DNA of 64,000 nucleotides from Ramlibacter algicola (GCF_016641735.1 NZ_JAEDAO010000001.1:2728001-2792000); one strand, 5' to 3'; shown: positions 36,388 to 46,363, counted from the stretch's first letter. Program-made: numbers and translations. The notes: generated from the sequence alone by a model not told the origin.

Positions 36388-37690
36388 CGGTGCGCAGCCG
36401 GGCCGCCGCGAACACGATCGAGAACGTCGAGCCCGTGCCCGGCGTGCTGTGGATGCGCAGTTCGGCGCCGTGGCGCTGCGCCACGTGCTTGACGATCGCC
36501 AGCCCCAGGCCCGTGCCGCCGGTTTCCCGCGAGCGGCTGCGGTCCACGCGGTAGAAGCGCTCCGTCAGGCGCGGCAGGTGCTCGCGCGCGATGCCGGGCC
36601 CCGTGTCGTCCACCGCGAACTCGCCACGCCCGTCGGCCAGGTCCCGCCAGCGCACGCGGATGTGGCCATTCGCCGGCGTGTAGCGCACCGCATTCGTCAC
36701 CAGGTTCGACATCGCGCTGAGCAGTTCAGGCGCCGCGCCCGCGAGCTCGCGTCCTTCCACCGCGTCGACGACCAGGTCCTGCTGCTTGCCCAGACCGACG
36801 GCCAGCGCGCGTGCCTCCTGCTCGCACTGGGCCAGCAATGCGCCGACCGGGGTCCACTCCCCGGTGCCGGGCAGCGGGCTGCCCTCGAGCCGCGACAGCG
36901 TCAGCAAGTCGCTCACCAGCGTCTGCATGCGCTGCGACTGCTGCGCCATCATCGCCAGGTAGCGGGCGCGGTCCGACTCCTCGAGCGGCAGTTGCTGCAT
37001 GGTCTCGATGAAGCCTGCCAGCACCGTGAGCGGCGTGCGGATCTCGTGCGAGACGTTGGCGACGAAATCGCGGCGCATGGTGTCCGCCTGGTCGATCGCA
37101 GTGACGTCGCGCGACAGCAGCAGCTTGCGGCCGCTCCCGTAAGGATGCAGTTGCACCGACAGGCGCCGCGGCACCGCCGCCGCCGGGTCGCGGCCCGGGA
37201 TGACGACGTCGCGCGAGAAGTCGCCCTGCGCCATGTAGCCGGCGAACGCCGGGTCGCGCACCAGGTTGCCCACCAGTTGCTGCAGGTCGCGCTCCGCATC
37301 CAGCCCGAAATGGTCCGCCGCGGTCCCGTTCGACCATTCGATGCGGCCCTCCTCGTCAAGGAGCACGACGCCATTGGGCGACGCCTGGATCGCGGCGAGG
37401 AAATCGGTGAGGCGCCGCTCGGCGTCGTCGGCGCGCTGCTCGCGGGTGCGCAGCGCGCGGCGGATCCGTTCGCCGAGTTCGCCCCACAGGCCGCTCGCCA
37501 GCGGCGGCTGCGCCACGGCCCCGGCACGCAGCCAGCGCAGGACGCGGGCGCCGCGGCTCGCATCGAGGAGGAACCACGCGAGCGATCCCCCGACCACGCC
37601 GAGGCCGACGCCGAGCTCCCGCCCCAGCCACCAGCCCGCGAGCGCAGCCACGAGCAGGGCGAGCAGGAAGGTGCAGGCGCGCCAGAGCAT
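36335..37690 (-). CDS. phoR: Phosphate regulon sensor kinase PhoR
   Basis: A 451-residue inner-membrane histidine kinase without a periplasmic sensor. Two short N-terminal helices lie within residues 5-42 (LLALLVAALAGWWLG, GLGVVGGSLAWFLL), followed by a linker and PAS about 95-200 (PNGVVLLDEEGRIEWSN), HisKA with His215 (NVSHEIRTPLT), and HATPase motifs N (NLVTNAVRYT), G1 (DDTGPGI) and G2 (GGTGLGLAI). It senses phosphate through the Pst-PhoU complex. It starts 27 bp after phoB. The ppk/ppx genes that I expect next in many relatives are replaced by the MATE gene. Confidence 0.95.
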   Translation of the reverse strand: MLWRACTFLLALLVAALAGWWLGRELGVGLGVVGGSLAWFLLDASRGARVLRWLRAGAVAQPPLASGLWGELGERIRRALRTREQRADDAERRLTDFLAAIQASPNGVVLLDEEGRIEWSNGTAADHFGLDAERDLQQLVGNLVRDPAFAGYMAQGDFSRDVVIPGRDPAAAVPRRLSVQLHPYGSGRKLLLSRDVTAIDQADTMRRDFVANVSHEIRTPLTVLAGFIETMQQLPLEESDRARYLAMMAQQSQRMQTLVSDLLTLSRLEGSPLPGTGEWTPVGALLAQCEQEARALAVGLGKQQDLVVDAVEGRELAGAAPELLSAMSNLVTNAVRYTPANGHIRVRWRDLADGRGEFAVDDTGPGIAREHLPRLTERFYRVDRSRSRETGGTGLGLAIVKHVAQRHGAELRIHSTPGTGSTFSIVFAAARLRTVSAQAGDVPAPPATATP

Positions 37691-37717
37691 GGACGGATCG
37701 TAGGCGACGTGGCCGGG

Positions 37718-38422
37718 TCAGGCCGTGCCCGACTGCGGCTGCGCGGTGAGGCGATACCCCGCCCCGCGCACCGTCTCGACCATCGTGCCACCGTCTCCCA
37801 GCGCCTCGCGCAGGCGCTTGACGTGGACATCCACCGTGCGCTCCTCGATGAACACGTGGTCACCCCAGACCTTGTCCAGCAGTTGTCCGCGGGAATGGAC
37901 GCGCTCCGGGTGCTTCATCAGGTAGTTGAGCAGCTTGAACTCGGTCGGGCCGACCTTCAGCTGCCGCCCCTGCCACGTCACGCGGTGCGTGGCGGCGTCG
38001 AGCGAGAGGCCGCCGATGGTGACCGCCTCCAGGTCCTGCTCGGGCGCGCGCCGGCGCAGCACCGCGCGGATGCGCGCGAGCAGTTCCTGCGTCGAGAACG
38101 GCTTGGTGATGTAGTCGTCGGCGCCGGCGTCCAGGCCTGCCACCTTGTCCGGCTCATCGCCGCGCGCGGTGAGCATCAGGATCGGGATTCCCTTCGTGCG
38201 CGGCGCGCTGCGCCACTTGCGCGCCAGCACCAGGCCGCCCTGGCCCGGCAGCATCCAGTCCAGCAGGATCGCGTCGGGCAGCACCGCATCGAGCTCGCGT
38301 TGCGCGGCCTCGCCGTCCTCGGCCCACACGGGCTGGAAGCCGTTGTGCCGCAGGTTGACCGCCACCAGCTCGGCGATTGCGGGCTCGTCCTCGACGACCA
38401 GGATGCGGGGAACGGTCTTCAT
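37718..38422 (-). CDS. phoB: Phosphate regulon response regulator PhoB
   Basis: A 234-residue OmpR/PhoB-type transcription factor. The receiver domain has acidic pocket E11-D12, phospho-acceptor Asp55 (LLDWMLPG), Thr near LTARGD and a Lys in TKPFS. The C-terminal winged helix (about 130-228) includes EFKLLNYLMKHPERVHSR and VDVHVKRLREAL. When phosphorylated by PhoR it binds Pho boxes; a clear one is upstream of pstS at 42974-42995. The ATG overlaps the phoU stop by 4 bp. Confidence 0.97.
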   Translation of the reverse strand: MKTVPRILVVEDEPAIAELVAVNLRHNGFQPVWAEDGEAAQRELDAVLPDAILLDWMLPGQGGLVLARKWRSAPRTKGIPILMLTARGDEPDKVAGLDAGADDYITKPFSTQELLARIRAVLRRRAPEQDLEAVTIGGLSLDAATHRVTWQGRQLKVGPTEFKLLNYLMKHPERVHSRGQLLDKVWGDHVFIEERTVDVHVKRLREALGDGGTMVETVRGAGYRLTAQPQSGTA

Positions 38423-39126
38423 GCCCGGGACAGCGCCGACTCGATCTCCTCGAGCGACGCGTGGCGCACGTCGGCGCCCTTGACGACGTAAATGATGAAC
38501 TCGGCGATGTTCTTCGCGTGGTCCCCGATGCGCTCCAGCGCCTTGGCGACGAACAGCAGGTCCAGGCTCGGCGAGATGGTGCGCGGGTCTTCCATCATGT
38601 ACGTGATCAGCTTGCGCACGAAGCCGTCGAATTCCTTGTCGATCAGGTCGTCCTCCTTGAGGATCGCCAGCGCCGCGGCCGTGTCCAGGCGCGCGAACGC
38701 GTCGAGCGCCTTGCGCAGCAGGCCCGACGCGAGGTCGGCCGCCACCCGCAGCTCCGAAGCGGGCAGCGTGCGCGTCGAGCCGCTGTCGATGATCGAGCGC
38801 ACCATGCGCGCGATCTTGGCGGCTTCGTCACCGACGCGCTCGAGGTTGGCGGTCGTCTTGGAGATCGCCATCAGCAGGCGCAGGTCCCGCGCGGTCGGCT
38901 GGCGGCGGGCGATGATCGACGACAGCTCGCGGTCGATGTCCACTTCCATCGCGTTCACCCGGTGCTCGGTCTCCAGGACCTGGGCCGCGGCCTCGCCGTT
39001 GAAGTGCGAGAGCGCGTGGACCGCCTGCCGGATCTGCGACTCGACGAGGCCGCCGAGCTCCATCAGGCGCGAGGAGACGGCGTTCATGTCGCTGTCGAAC
39101 TGCGTGGAGAGGTGCTTGTCGGGCAT
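38419..39126 (-). CDS. phoU: Phosphate signalling protein PhoU
   Basis: A 235-residue all-helical protein with two PhoU repeats, each with a metal-binding E/D-rich motif (NLERVGDEAAKIARM in repeat one, ALERIGDHAKNIAEF in repeat two). It represses PhoR kinase activity when phosphate is plentiful, working with the PstSCAB transporter. The ATG at 39126 (MPDKHLSTQFDSDM) is 11 bp after pstB. The length and order are canonical. Confidence 0.97.
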   Translation of the reverse strand: MPDKHLSTQFDSDMNAVSSRLMELGGLVESQIRQAVHALSHFNGEAAAQVLETEHRVNAMEVDIDRELSSIIARRQPTARDLRLLMAISKTTANLERVGDEAAKIARMVRSIIDSGSTRTLPASELRVAADLASGLLRKALDAFARLDTAAALAILKEDDLIDKEFDGFVRKLITYMMEDPRTISPSLDLLFVAKALERIGDHAKNIAEFIIYVVKGADVRHASLEEIESALSRA

Positions 39127-39137
39127 GGCGTGCTCCC

Positions 39138-39911
39138 TCAGCCGAAGCGGCCGGTGATGTAGTCCTCGGTCTCCTGGCGCTGGGGCTTGAAGAAGATCTG
39201 CTCGGTCTCCCCCACTTCCACCAGGTCGCCCAGGTACATGTAGGCCGTGTAGTCGCTCACGCGCGCGGCCTGCTGCATGTTGTGCGTGACGATCACCACC
39301 GTGTAGTCCGACTTCAGTTCGGCGATCAGTTCCTCGATCTTCGCGGTGGAGATCGGGTCCAGCGCCGAGCACGGCTCGTCCAGCAGCAGCACCTCGGGCT
39401 TGATGGCGATGCCGCGGGCGATGCACAGGCGCTGCTGCTGGCCGCCGGACAGGCCGGCGCCGCCCTGGCCCAGCTTGTCCTTGACCTCGGTCCACAGCGC
39501 CGCCTTGCGCAGCGCCCACTCGACGCGTTCGTCCATGTCGGTGCTGGAGAGATTCTCGAACAGCCGCACGCCGAACGCGATGTTGTCGTAGATCGACATC
39601 GGGAACGGCGTCGGCTTCTGGAACACCATGCCCACCTTGGCGCGCACCAGCGCGACGTCTTCCTTCGAGGTCAGCAGGTCCTGGCCGTCGAGCACGATCC
39701 GCCCTTCGGCGCGCTGCTCCGGGTAGAGCTCGAACATGCGGTTGAAGGTGCGCAGCAGCGTCGACTTGCCGCAGCCCGACGGGCCGATGAAGGCGGTGAC
39801 CTTCTTCTCGGGAATGTCGAGGTTGATGCCGCGGAGGGCGTGGAACTTGCCGTACCAGAAGTTCAGGTCACGGACCGAAATCTTGGGACGCGTCGGCGAG
39901 GTGGCGCTCAT
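39138..39911 (-). CDS. pstB: Phosphate ABC transporter ATPase PstB
   Basis: A 257-residue ATPase of the high-affinity phosphate importer. Walker [10 protein letters not shown] is at 43-51, the signature is [16 protein letters not shown], Walker B is [12 protein letters not shown], and the switch His is in IVTHNMQQA. The PstB-specific segment [16 protein letters not shown] is present. It lies 4 bp after pstA. It couples to PstC and PstA at the inner membrane. Confidence 0.98.
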   Translation of the reverse strand: MSATSPTRPKISVRDLNFWYGKFHALRGINLDIPEKKVTAFIGPSGCGKSTLLRTFNRMFELYPEQRAEGRIVLDGQDLLTSKEDVALVRAKVGMVFQKPTPFPMSIYDNIAFGVRLFENLSSTDMDERVEWALRKAALWTEVKDKLGQGGAGLSGGQQQRLCIARGIAIKPEVLLLDEPCSALDPISTAKIEELIAELKSDYTVVIVTHNMQQAARVSDYTAYMYLGDLVEVGETEQIFFKPQRQETEDYITGRFG

Positions 39912-39915
39912 GGTG

Positions 39916-40815
39916 TCAGGTCCTGGTGCGCGTCAGCACGCGCGCGAGGATATTCAGGCCGAGCACGGCCAGGGTGATGAGGAACACGCCGGCCCACGCG
40001 AGCTGCTGCCAGTTCTCGTAGGGGCTCATGGCGAACTTGAAGATGGTGACCGGCAGGCTCGCGATCGGCTGCGACAGGTCGGACGTCCAGAACTGGTTGT
40101 TCAGCGCGGTGAACAGCAGCGGCGCCGTCTCGCCCGAAATGCGCGCCACCGCCAGCAGCACGCCGGTCACGACGCCCGCGCGCGCGGCGCGCAAGGTGAT
40201 GCTCAGGATGACGCGCCACTTGGGCGCGCCAAGGGCGTACGCCGCCTCGCGCAGGCCCGCGGGCACCAGCACCAGCATGTTCTCGGTGGTGCGGATCACC
40301 ACCGGGATGACGATCAGCCCCAGCGCGCAGACGCCGGCCCAGCCCGAGAACTGCCTGAAGCGCGCGACCACCACCGCGTAGACGAACAGGCCGATCACGA
40401 TCGACGGCGCCGACAGCAGGATGTCGTTGACGAAGCGCGTGACGGACCCGAGCCACCCGCTGCGGTCGTATTCGGCCAGGTAGATGCCCGCCAGGATGCC
40501 GATGGGCGTCGCGATGCAGGTGGCCAGCAGCACCATCAGCGCCGAGCCCCAGATCGCGTTGGCGATTCCGCCGGCTTCGTTCGGTGCCGGCGTCATCTGC
40601 GTGACGGTCGCCCACGCCAGCCCGCCGATGCCGAGCCGCACGGTCTCCCACAGGATCCACACCAGCCAGAAGATGCCGAAGGCCATGGCGGCCAACGACA
40701 GGGAGAGCGCGATGGCGTTCACGCGCTTGCGGGACGCGTAGCGCCGGCCGCGGGAGTGCGCGGCGTCGGCGCGCAGCAGCAGATCCTCGCCCGTGTGCGT
40801 GGTCTCGACCGTCAT
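39916..40815 (-). CDS. pstA: Phosphate ABC transporter permease PstA
   Basis: A 299-residue inner-membrane permease with six predicted TM helices after a basic N-terminal tail. The coupling loop is [21 protein letters not shown], and TM segments such as [23 protein letters not shown] are typical of PstA. The ATG overlaps the pstC stop by 4 bp. The C-terminal LTRTRT is followed at once by pstB. Confidence 0.96.
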   Translation of the reverse strand: MTVETTHTGEDLLLRADAAHSRGRRYASRKRVNAIALSLSLAAMAFGIFWLVWILWETVRLGIGGLAWATVTQMTPAPNEAGGIANAIWGSALMVLLATCIATPIGILAGIYLAEYDRSGWLGSVTRFVNDILLSAPSIVIGLFVYAVVVARFRQFSGWAGVCALGLIVIPVVIRTTENMLVLVPAGLREAAYALGAPKWRVILSITLRAARAGVVTGVLLAVARISGETAPLLFTALNNQFWTSDLSQPIASLPVTIFKFAMSPYENWQQLAWAGVFLITLAVLGLNILARVLTRTRT

Positions 40816-41774
40816 GCGCGCGTCCCCTCGCCGCGGCGCAGGCGTGACAGCAGCAGCTTGGACAGCGCCAGCACCACGAACGTGATGAAGAACAGCACCA
40901 GGCCCAGGTAGATCAACGCCGCCTGGTGCAGGCCGCTGGCGGCTTCGGCGAATTCGTTGGCCAGCGCGGAGGTGATGCTGTTGGCCGGCTGGAACAGCGA
41001 CAGCGAATCGAGCTGGTTGAAGTTGCCGATGACGAAGGTCACGGCCATCGTCTCGCCCAGCGCGCGGCCGAGGCCGAGCATGATGCCGCCGACGACGCCG
41101 GCCTTGGTGTACGGCAGCACCACCTTCCACACCACTTCCCAGGTCGTCGAGCCCAGCGCGTACGCGGACTCCTTGAGCATCGGCGGCGTGACGTCGAACA
41201 CGTCACGCATCACGGCGGCGATGAAGGGGATGATCATGATGGCCAGGATGATCCCGGCCGACAGGATGCCGATGCCCACCGGCGGGCCGGACACCAGCGT
41301 TCCCAGGTAGGGCACGTTGGCCAGCAGCGCCTGCAGGGGCTGCTGCACGAAGGTGGACAGGATCGGCCCGAACACCAGCAGGCCCCACATGCCGTAGACG
41401 ATCGACGGCACGGCGGCGAGCAGCTCGATGGCGGTGCCCAGCGGGCGCTTGAGCCAGGCCGGCGACAGTTCGGTCAGGAACAGCGCGATGCCGAAGCTGA
41501 CGGGCACCGCGATGACCAGCGCGATGAGCGACGTGGCGATCGTGCCGTACACCATGACGAGGCCGCCGAACTCGTTCGCGACCGGGTCCCACACGCTGCT
41601 GGCGAGGAAATCGAGGCCGTACTTCTCGATCGCGGGCCAGGCGCCGACCACCAGCGAGAACAGGATGCCGGCGAGCAGCGCGAGGGTGAGGATGGCGGCG
41701 CCGCGTGCCGCCCAGCCGAACAGGCGGTCGACCCACGCGGCGGTGCGGGCGGGACGCTTGGGGGGAATGGTCAT
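40812..41774 (-). CDS. pstC: Phosphate ABC transporter permease PstC
   Basis: A 320-residue six-TM permease. The characteristic first periplasmic stretch ([25 protein letters not shown]) and the EAA-like loop [23 protein letters not shown] are present, with [18 protein letters not shown] near the end. ATG 41774 (MTIPPKRP) is preferred over the longer frame starting at 41852, whose N-terminal extension has no family counterpart and runs through the intercistronic hairpin. It is 117 bp downstream of pstS. Confidence 0.95.
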   Translation of the reverse strand: MTIPPKRPARTAAWVDRLFGWAARGAAILTLALLAGILFSLVVGAWPAIEKYGLDFLASSVWDPVANEFGGLVMVYGTIATSLIALVIAVPVSFGIALFLTELSPAWLKRPLGTAIELLAAVPSIVYGMWGLLVFGPILSTFVQQPLQALLANVPYLGTLVSGPPVGIGILSAGIILAIMIIPFIAAVMRDVFDVTPPMLKESAYALGSTTWEVVWKVVLPYTKAGVVGGIMLGLGRALGETMAVTFVIGNFNQLDSLSLFQPANSITSALANEFAEAASGLHQAALIYLGLVLFFITFVVLALSKLLLSRLRRGEGTRA

Positions 41775-41786
41775 GCGGCGTTCCTC

Positions 41787-41810
41787 GTCGCGGGCCGCAC
41801 GGCCCGCGAC
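41787..41810. terminator. Perfect hairpin between pstS and pstC
   Basis: GTCGCGGGCCG-CA-CGGCCCGCGAC has 11-bp perfect arms, sits 81 bp after the pstS stop and just before pstC, and lacks a T-run. It probably stabilises the pstS message or partly attenuates transcription, keeping binding protein in excess over permease. Confidence 0.6.
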
Positions 41811-41891
41811 GGGGAAGCTGGCCTCACCGGCCGGCAGTGTAGAGGACACCACGTCACTCCCTGGCTGTCGAGTGGCGAACCGCGCGCAGCG

Positions 41892-42929
41892 TCACTTCCA
41901 GGCAATCGACTTGCCCGAACCGTCCTTGAGCTCGGTCGTCCACATCTTCTCGACCTGGGCCTTCACGGCGGCCGGCATCGGCACGTAGTCGAGGTCGTCG
42001 GCGGTCTTGTCGCCGTTCCTGTAGGCCCACTCGAAGAACTTCACGGCCGCCGTGGCTTGCTGCGGCTTGTCCTGCTGCTTGTGCATGAGGATGAAGGTGG
42101 CCCCGGTGATCGGCCAGCTTTCGGCGCCCGGCTGGTTGGTGAGGATCTGGTACGTGCTCTTCGACCAGTCGGCACCGGCGGCTGCCGCCTTGAAGGCCTT
42201 GTCCTCGGGCGCGACGAACTGGCCGCCCGCGTTCTGCATCAGCGCGTAGGCCATCTTGTTCTGCTTCACGTACGCGTACTCGACGTAGCCGATCGAATTC
42301 GGCAGGCGGCCGACGAACGCGGCGACGCCTTCGTTGCCCTTGCCGCCGGCACCGGTCGGCCAGTTCACCGCCGTGCCCTCGCCGACCCTGGACTTCCACT
42401 CGGCGTTCACCTTCGACAGGTAGTTGGTGAAGATGAAGCTGGTGCCCGAACCATCGGCGCGGCGCACCGGCGCGATCGGCGCGTCGGGCAGGTTGAGCGA
42501 CGGGTTCAACGCCTTGATCGCCGGGTCGGACCACTTGGCGACCTTGCCCAGGTAGATGTCGCCGAGCACCTGGCCGTTCAGCCGCAGCTGGCCGGGGGGC
42601 ACGCCCTTGATGTTGACCACGGGCACGACGCCGCCGATCACCATCGGGAACTGCACCAGTCCCTTGGCGGCGAGGTCCTCGTCCTTGAGCGGGGCGTCGG
42701 ACGCGCCGAAGTCGATGGTCCTGGCCTCGATCTGGCGGATGCCCGCGCCGGAGCCCACGGACTGGTAATTGATCCTGGAGCCCGTGGCCCTGTTGTAGTC
42801 GGCTGCCCACTTGGCGTACAGCGGGGCGGGAAAGCTCGCGCCCGCGCCGGTGACGTCCTGGGCAGCGGCGAGGCCGGCAATCGACAGCGTGGCGAGGCCG
42901 AAGGCGGCCGTGCGGAAGGTCAGGTTCAT
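41892..42929 (-). CDS. pstS: Periplasmic phosphate-binding protein PstS
   Basis: A 345-residue phosphate receptor for the Pst importer. The Sec signal peptide (AAFGLATLSIAGLAAA) cleaves after about residue 23, leaving QDVTGAGASFPAPLYAKWAADY, the family N-terminus. Phosphate-ligand segments are GAGASFPAP, YQSVGSGAGIRQ, DFGASDAPL and the RRADGSGTSFIFTNYL loop. The start at 42929 is set by the signal peptide; the longer frame reads into the promoter. It is preceded by a Pho box and heads the pstSCAB-phoU-phoB-phoR operon. Confidence 0.97.
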   Translation of the reverse strand: MNLTFRTAAFGLATLSIAGLAAAQDVTGAGASFPAPLYAKWAADYNRATGSRINYQSVGSGAGIRQIEARTIDFGASDAPLKDEDLAAKGLVQFPMVIGGVVPVVNIKGVPPGQLRLNGQVLGDIYLGKVAKWSDPAIKALNPSLNLPDAPIAPVRRADGSGTSFIFTNYLSKVNAEWKSRVGEGTAVNWPTGAGGKGNEGVAAFVGRLPNSIGYVEYAYVKQNKMAYALMQNAGGQFVAPEDKAFKAAAAGADWSKSTYQILTNQPGAESWPITGATFILMHKQQDKPQQATAAVKFFEWAYRNGDKTADDLDYVPMPAAVKAQVEKMWTTELKDGSGKSIAWK

Positions 42930-42973
42930 GGGCTTGATCCTCTTTGGATGGGATGCGGTGGACTTTAGGAAGG

Positions 42974-42995
42974 ATCCGTGACAGCCCCGTGACAG
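42974..42995 (-). promoter_or_regulatory. Pho box (PhoB operator) of the pst operon
   Basis: On the minus strand the site is two 11-bp direct repeats, CTGTCACGGGG and CTGTCACGGAT, both with the exact CTGTCAC core of the PhoB consensus. TAAAGT six bases downstream (42967 to 42962) is a plausible -10 box, giving a leader of about 26 nt before pstS. PhoB~P binding would replace the -35 element. Confidence 0.88.
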
Positions 42996-43106
42996 CGAGG
43001 GGAGTCCTTGCCACCTCAACGTCACGGTCCTGCCATCGACCCGGCACTGCTCGGTCACGCCGGCCGCCTAGGCCCGGCCGCCGACCCCGACAGAAGGAGA
43101 GAGCCC

Positions 43107-43433
43107 ATGGCCCTGCGCCTCGCGCGCCACTTCCCCGCGCTGAGCCGCCGTGAGCTGCGTCCACCGCCGCCGCGCTGGCGGCGCCCGCCTTCTCCCAATC
43201 CGGCAAGCCCAACGGCAGGCCCATCCCGGTCGTACCGCGATGCACCCGCGCGCCTGTCCGACGAGCCGCCAGCGCCGCTCTCGCTCGCCGGCCTCATCGC
43301 GGCGCGCTACAGGCTGACGCAGCTGCCCAGGTGGTTCGGGAGACACCCCCCGCGCTGGCGCGACCGGCACCCGCGCGGCACCGCCGCCCGGCCCGGTCGT
43401 CCAGCAACCGCGCGAGCCAGCCTCGCCGGCCGT
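43107..43433 (+). pseudogene. Remnant of an exported-protein gene (Tat-type signal, frameshifted)
   Basis: A strong Shine-Dalgarno (AAGGAGAG, 43094-43101) precedes ATG 43107, which opens MALRLARHFPALSRREL. The frame then loses all protein character. Shifting by one base near 43158 restores a good Tat/Sec signal end, STAAALAAPAFSQSGKPNGRP, before similarity fades again. This looks like the start of a Tat-exported binding protein (Bug/TctC style is a guess) cut down by frameshift and deletion. The 3' boundary is arbitrary: the open frame simply runs antisense into the hemerythrin gene. The rest of the 504-bp gap from pstS (42930-43433) holds only the pst promoter. Confidence 0.4.
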
Positions 43434-43916
43434 TCACGCGCGCAGTCCGGCCTGCAATTCCTGCTGACGGTCCCGCAGCTGGGCGCCGAGCCCTGCCAAG
43501 TCCATCCGAGGAGCCGCCTTCGCCTTCGGGAAGAGCTCGTCGCGCTCTTCCTTCACGTGGTGCTCGATGCTGCGCGCCAGCTCGGAGACGAGCTTGTCCA
43601 TCGCGTCGTCCGCCTGGCCCATCCCGCGGATCCGGGCAATCAGGTCCTTGGCGTCCTGGTGCTCCTGCAGGCCTTCATCGACAACGTCGGCGGCATCAGG
43701 CACCGCTCCCCGCAGCGCCGGATAGAAGATCTCCTCCTCGATCTGCGCATGCACGGTCAGTTCGTTGCAGATCTTCGTGGCGAGCGCCTTGCGCTCGGCG
43801 GCGGACCCGGACGGCGTCGCCATGGCGAGCCGCGCGTATTCCACGAAGAGGTGCTTGACGGCGAGGTGGTCCGCGTCGAGCAGTTCGCACGCGTCCTTGT
43901 CGGTGGTTTGGGGCAT
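43434..43916 (-). CDS. Hemerythrin HHE-domain protein
   Basis: A 160-residue four-helix protein with hemerythrin-like di-iron ligands in the order DADHLAVKHLFVEY, VHAQIEEEIFYPAL (HxxxE), EGLQEHQDAKDLI and EHHVKEERDELFPKA (HxxxE). The linker after the first helix is short and the tail is Gln/Arg-rich. It lies 14 bp downstream of the catalase gene and is probably cotranscribed, which suggests a role in oxidative or nitrosative stress. It is distinct in sequence from the hemerythrin at 1368-1910. Confidence 0.88.
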   Translation of the reverse strand: MPQTTDKDACELLDADHLAVKHLFVEYARLAMATPSGSAAERKALATKICNELTVHAQIEEEIFYPALRGAVPDAADVVDEGLQEHQDAKDLIARIRGMGQADDAMDKLVSELARSIEHHVKEERDELFPKAKAAPRMDLAGLGAQLRDRQQELQAGLRA

Positions 43917-43930
43917 TGTTCGTCCTGCTC

Positions 43931-46363
43931 TCACATCAGCGGCGGGTCCATCTCGCGGCCGAAGTGCCGGTGCTTGCGCATGGCTTCGATGAACGTGGCC
44001 GCGCCGGTACGTGCATTGGCGACGTCGGTGAAGACGAGGCCGGTGCCACCCTGTTCGTAGCTCTTGTCCAGCACCATCGGCAGGCCGGCGCGGGCCATCA
44101 GCAGGTGGGAGGAGCCGATCGACAGGATGGTCTTGCAATGCCGGAACTGGTCCTTGATGAACTCCATCGTGTGGCCGTCCTGCGCGAGCGCCGCGACGCC
44201 CTCCTCGCCGTCCGGCAGGACGAGCGCGTCGAACAGGAAGCCTGGTTCGTTTTCCAGCGACGCATCGGCGTCGAGCGACTCGCCGTCCACCGTCGGCATG
44301 CGGCCGATGCGGGTGCCCACCAGGCGCGCAACCGCCCCTTCGGCCACGAGCGCCTGTTGGACGGCCGTGAGTGACGCGCCATGCACCCCTGGCGCGACGA
44401 GCAGCGCCACCTTGCGCCCTTTGAGCGATCCGTCCCCCGGCCGGGCCAGCAGCGACAGCGCAGGCGAGCGCTCCACCTCCGGCTCGGCGGGGTCGGGCAT
44501 GGCCAGCGGCAACGGCTCGGGGAGCGGGTCGATGCCCAGCCCGGTCGCCACCTTCTTCGCCAGCCACCCGGACACGTTCAGGAGCCCAGCCACCATGCGC
44601 TCGCGCACCGCCGGCACGGTGACCTTGGACAGCTCGAACCGGAATGCATTGGCGATGTGGTCCTGCTCCACCGGCGTCTGGCTCTCGAAGAACAGCTTCG
44701 CCTGCGTGTAGTGGTCGGCGAACTTCTCCGGCTTGGCGCGCACCTTGCCCTGGTCGTCGTCGGCGCGGATGCGCGCGGGCACCGAGACGAACCCCTGCTG
44801 CATCGCGCCGGCCTGGAACGGGCAGCCGCCGGCCAGCGAGTTGGGCTCGTAGGCGACACGCCCGCGCGGGATCGCCTGGCGGTGGAAGCCGTCGCGCTGG
44901 TTGTTGTGCACCGGCGCGACCGGCGCGTTGATCGGGATCTCGTGGAAGTTGGGGCCGCCCAGGCGCGAGATCTGCGTGTCGACGTAGGAGTGGATGCGGC
45001 CCGCCAGCAGCGGGTCGTTGCTGAAGTCGATGCCCGGCACGACGTGCGCGGTGCAGAACGCGACCTGCTCGGTCTCGGCGAAGAAGTTGTCGGGATTGCG
45101 GTTCAGGACCATGCGCCCGACCGGCCGCAATGGCACCAGCTCCTCGGGGATGATCTTCGTGGCGTCGAGGATGTCGAAGCTGAACTGCTCGGCCTGCTCC
45201 TCGGTGAACACCTGCAGCGCGAGTTCGTACTCGGGGTAGGCACCGGCCTCGATGCGTTCCCAGAGGTCGCGCCGGTGGTAGTCCGGGTCGGCGCCGGAGA
45301 TCTTCACCGCCTCGTCCCACACCAGCGAATGCGTGCCCGCGATGGGCGACCAGTGGAACTTGACGAACACCGACTCGCCTTGCGCGTTGACCATGCGGAA
45401 GGTATGCACGCCGAAGCCCTGCATGGTGGCGAAGCTGCGTGGGATGGCGCGGTCGCTCATCACCCACATCAGCATGTGCGTGGACTCGGGCATCAGCGAC
45501 ACGAAATCCCAGAACGTGTCGTGCGCGCTGGCCGCCTGCGGCATCTGGTGGTGCGGCTCGGGCTTGACGGCGTGCACGAGGTCGGGAAACTTCATCGCGT
45601 CCTGGATGAAGAACACCGGGATGTTGTTGCCCACCAGGTCCCAGTTGCCCTCGTCGGTGTAGAACTTGACGGCGAAGCCGCGCACGTCGCGCGCCGTGTC
45701 CTTGGAGCCGCGCTCGCCCTGCACGGTGGAAAAGCGCACGAACACCGGGGTCTTCTTGCCCGCGGCCTGGAACGGCGCGGCCATGGTGATGTCGGTGAGC
45801 GGCTCGTAGCACTCGAACACGCCGTGCGCGCCGGAGCCGCGGGCGTGCACGATGCGCTCCGGGATGCGCTCGTGGTCGAAGTGCGTGATCTTCTCGCGCA
45901 GGATGAAGTCCTCCAGCAGCGCGGGGCCGCGCACGCCGTACTTCAGCGAGTTCTGGTTGTCCGCGACCCGCACGCCCTGGTTGGTCGTGAGCACCTGGCC
46001 GGTGGAATCGACCCGCACGCGGTCCAGCGGATCGACCAGCGGATTGCGCCCCTCGTCCGCCAGCGTGCCCGCCTTGTCGTTCGCATTGGTCTCCGACAGC
46101 GTGCTGCCGGTGGGCAGCCGCGAGGCTGGCTCGGCCGTGGCGCCAGTCTGCGGCTTCACGCCATTGGCGAACCCGTGCTCGGCCGGCTTGGTGGGGTTGT
46201 GCGGCATGGCTGCCGCCAGGTCCTGCACCTGCACCATCTTCCTGGCCGGTGCATCGAGCATCGCACCCGTGACGCTGCTGGGCCCGCTGTCGGTGTTGCG
46301 GGACGCCGATTTCGCGGCGGCGCGACTGGCAGGCTTGGGAGGGGTCTTGGTGGACTTGGGCAT
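43931..46363 (-). CDS. katE: Large-subunit catalase (HPII/KatE type)
   Basis: An 810-residue haem catalase, far longer than small-subunit catalases (about 500). The N-terminal extension is basic and Lys/Ala/Ser-rich (about 1-110). The catalytic core has [15 protein letters not shown] with the essential His, [20 protein letters not shown], and the haem-ligating Tyr in [17 protein letters not shown]. The C-terminal about 150 residues form the flavodoxin/DJ-1-like domain typical of HPII ([15 protein letters not shown]). The start MPKSTKTP is chosen because the upstream frame shows no similarity. It is grouped with a hemerythrin gene. Confidence 0.95.
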   Translation of the reverse strand: MPKSTKTPPKPASRAAAKSASRNTDSGPSSVTGAMLDAPARKMVQVQDLAAAMPHNPTKPAEHGFANGVKPQTGATAEPASRLPTGSTLSETNANDKAGTLADEGRNPLVDPLDRVRVDSTGQVLTTNQGVRVADNQNSLKYGVRGPALLEDFILREKITHFDHERIPERIVHARGSGAHGVFECYEPLTDITMAAPFQAAGKKTPVFVRFSTVQGERGSKDTARDVRGFAVKFYTDEGNWDLVGNNIPVFFIQDAMKFPDLVHAVKPEPHHQMPQAASAHDTFWDFVSLMPESTHMLMWVMSDRAIPRSFATMQGFGVHTFRMVNAQGESVFVKFHWSPIAGTHSLVWDEAVKISGADPDYHRRDLWERIEAGAYPEYELALQVFTEEQAEQFSFDILDATKIIPEELVPLRPVGRMVLNRNPDNFFAETEQVAFCTAHVVPGIDFSNDPLLAGRIHSYVDTQISRLGGPNFHEIPINAPVAPVHNNQRDGFHRQAIPRGRVAYEPNSLAGGCPFQAGAMQQGFVSVPARIRADDDQGKVRAKPEKFADHYTQAKLFFESQTPVEQDHIANAFRFELSKVTVPAVRERMVAGLLNVSGWLAKKVATGLGIDPLPEPLPLAMPDPAEPEVERSPALSLLARPGDGSLKGRKVALLVAPGVHGASLTAVQQALVAEGAVARLVGTRIGRMPTVDGESLDADASLENEPGFLFDALVLPDGEEGVAALAQDGHTMEFIKDQFRHCKTILSIGSSHLLMARAGLPMVLDKSYEQGGTGLVFTDVANARTGAATFIEAMRKHRHFGREMDPPLM

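Noticed and set aside
43008..44060. Plus-strand open frame running through the pst-hemerythrin gap
   Set aside because: Beyond its first 20 codons it is Pro/Arg-rich noise and then antisense to the hemerythrin and catalase genes. Only the signal-peptide remnant is kept, as a pseudogene.
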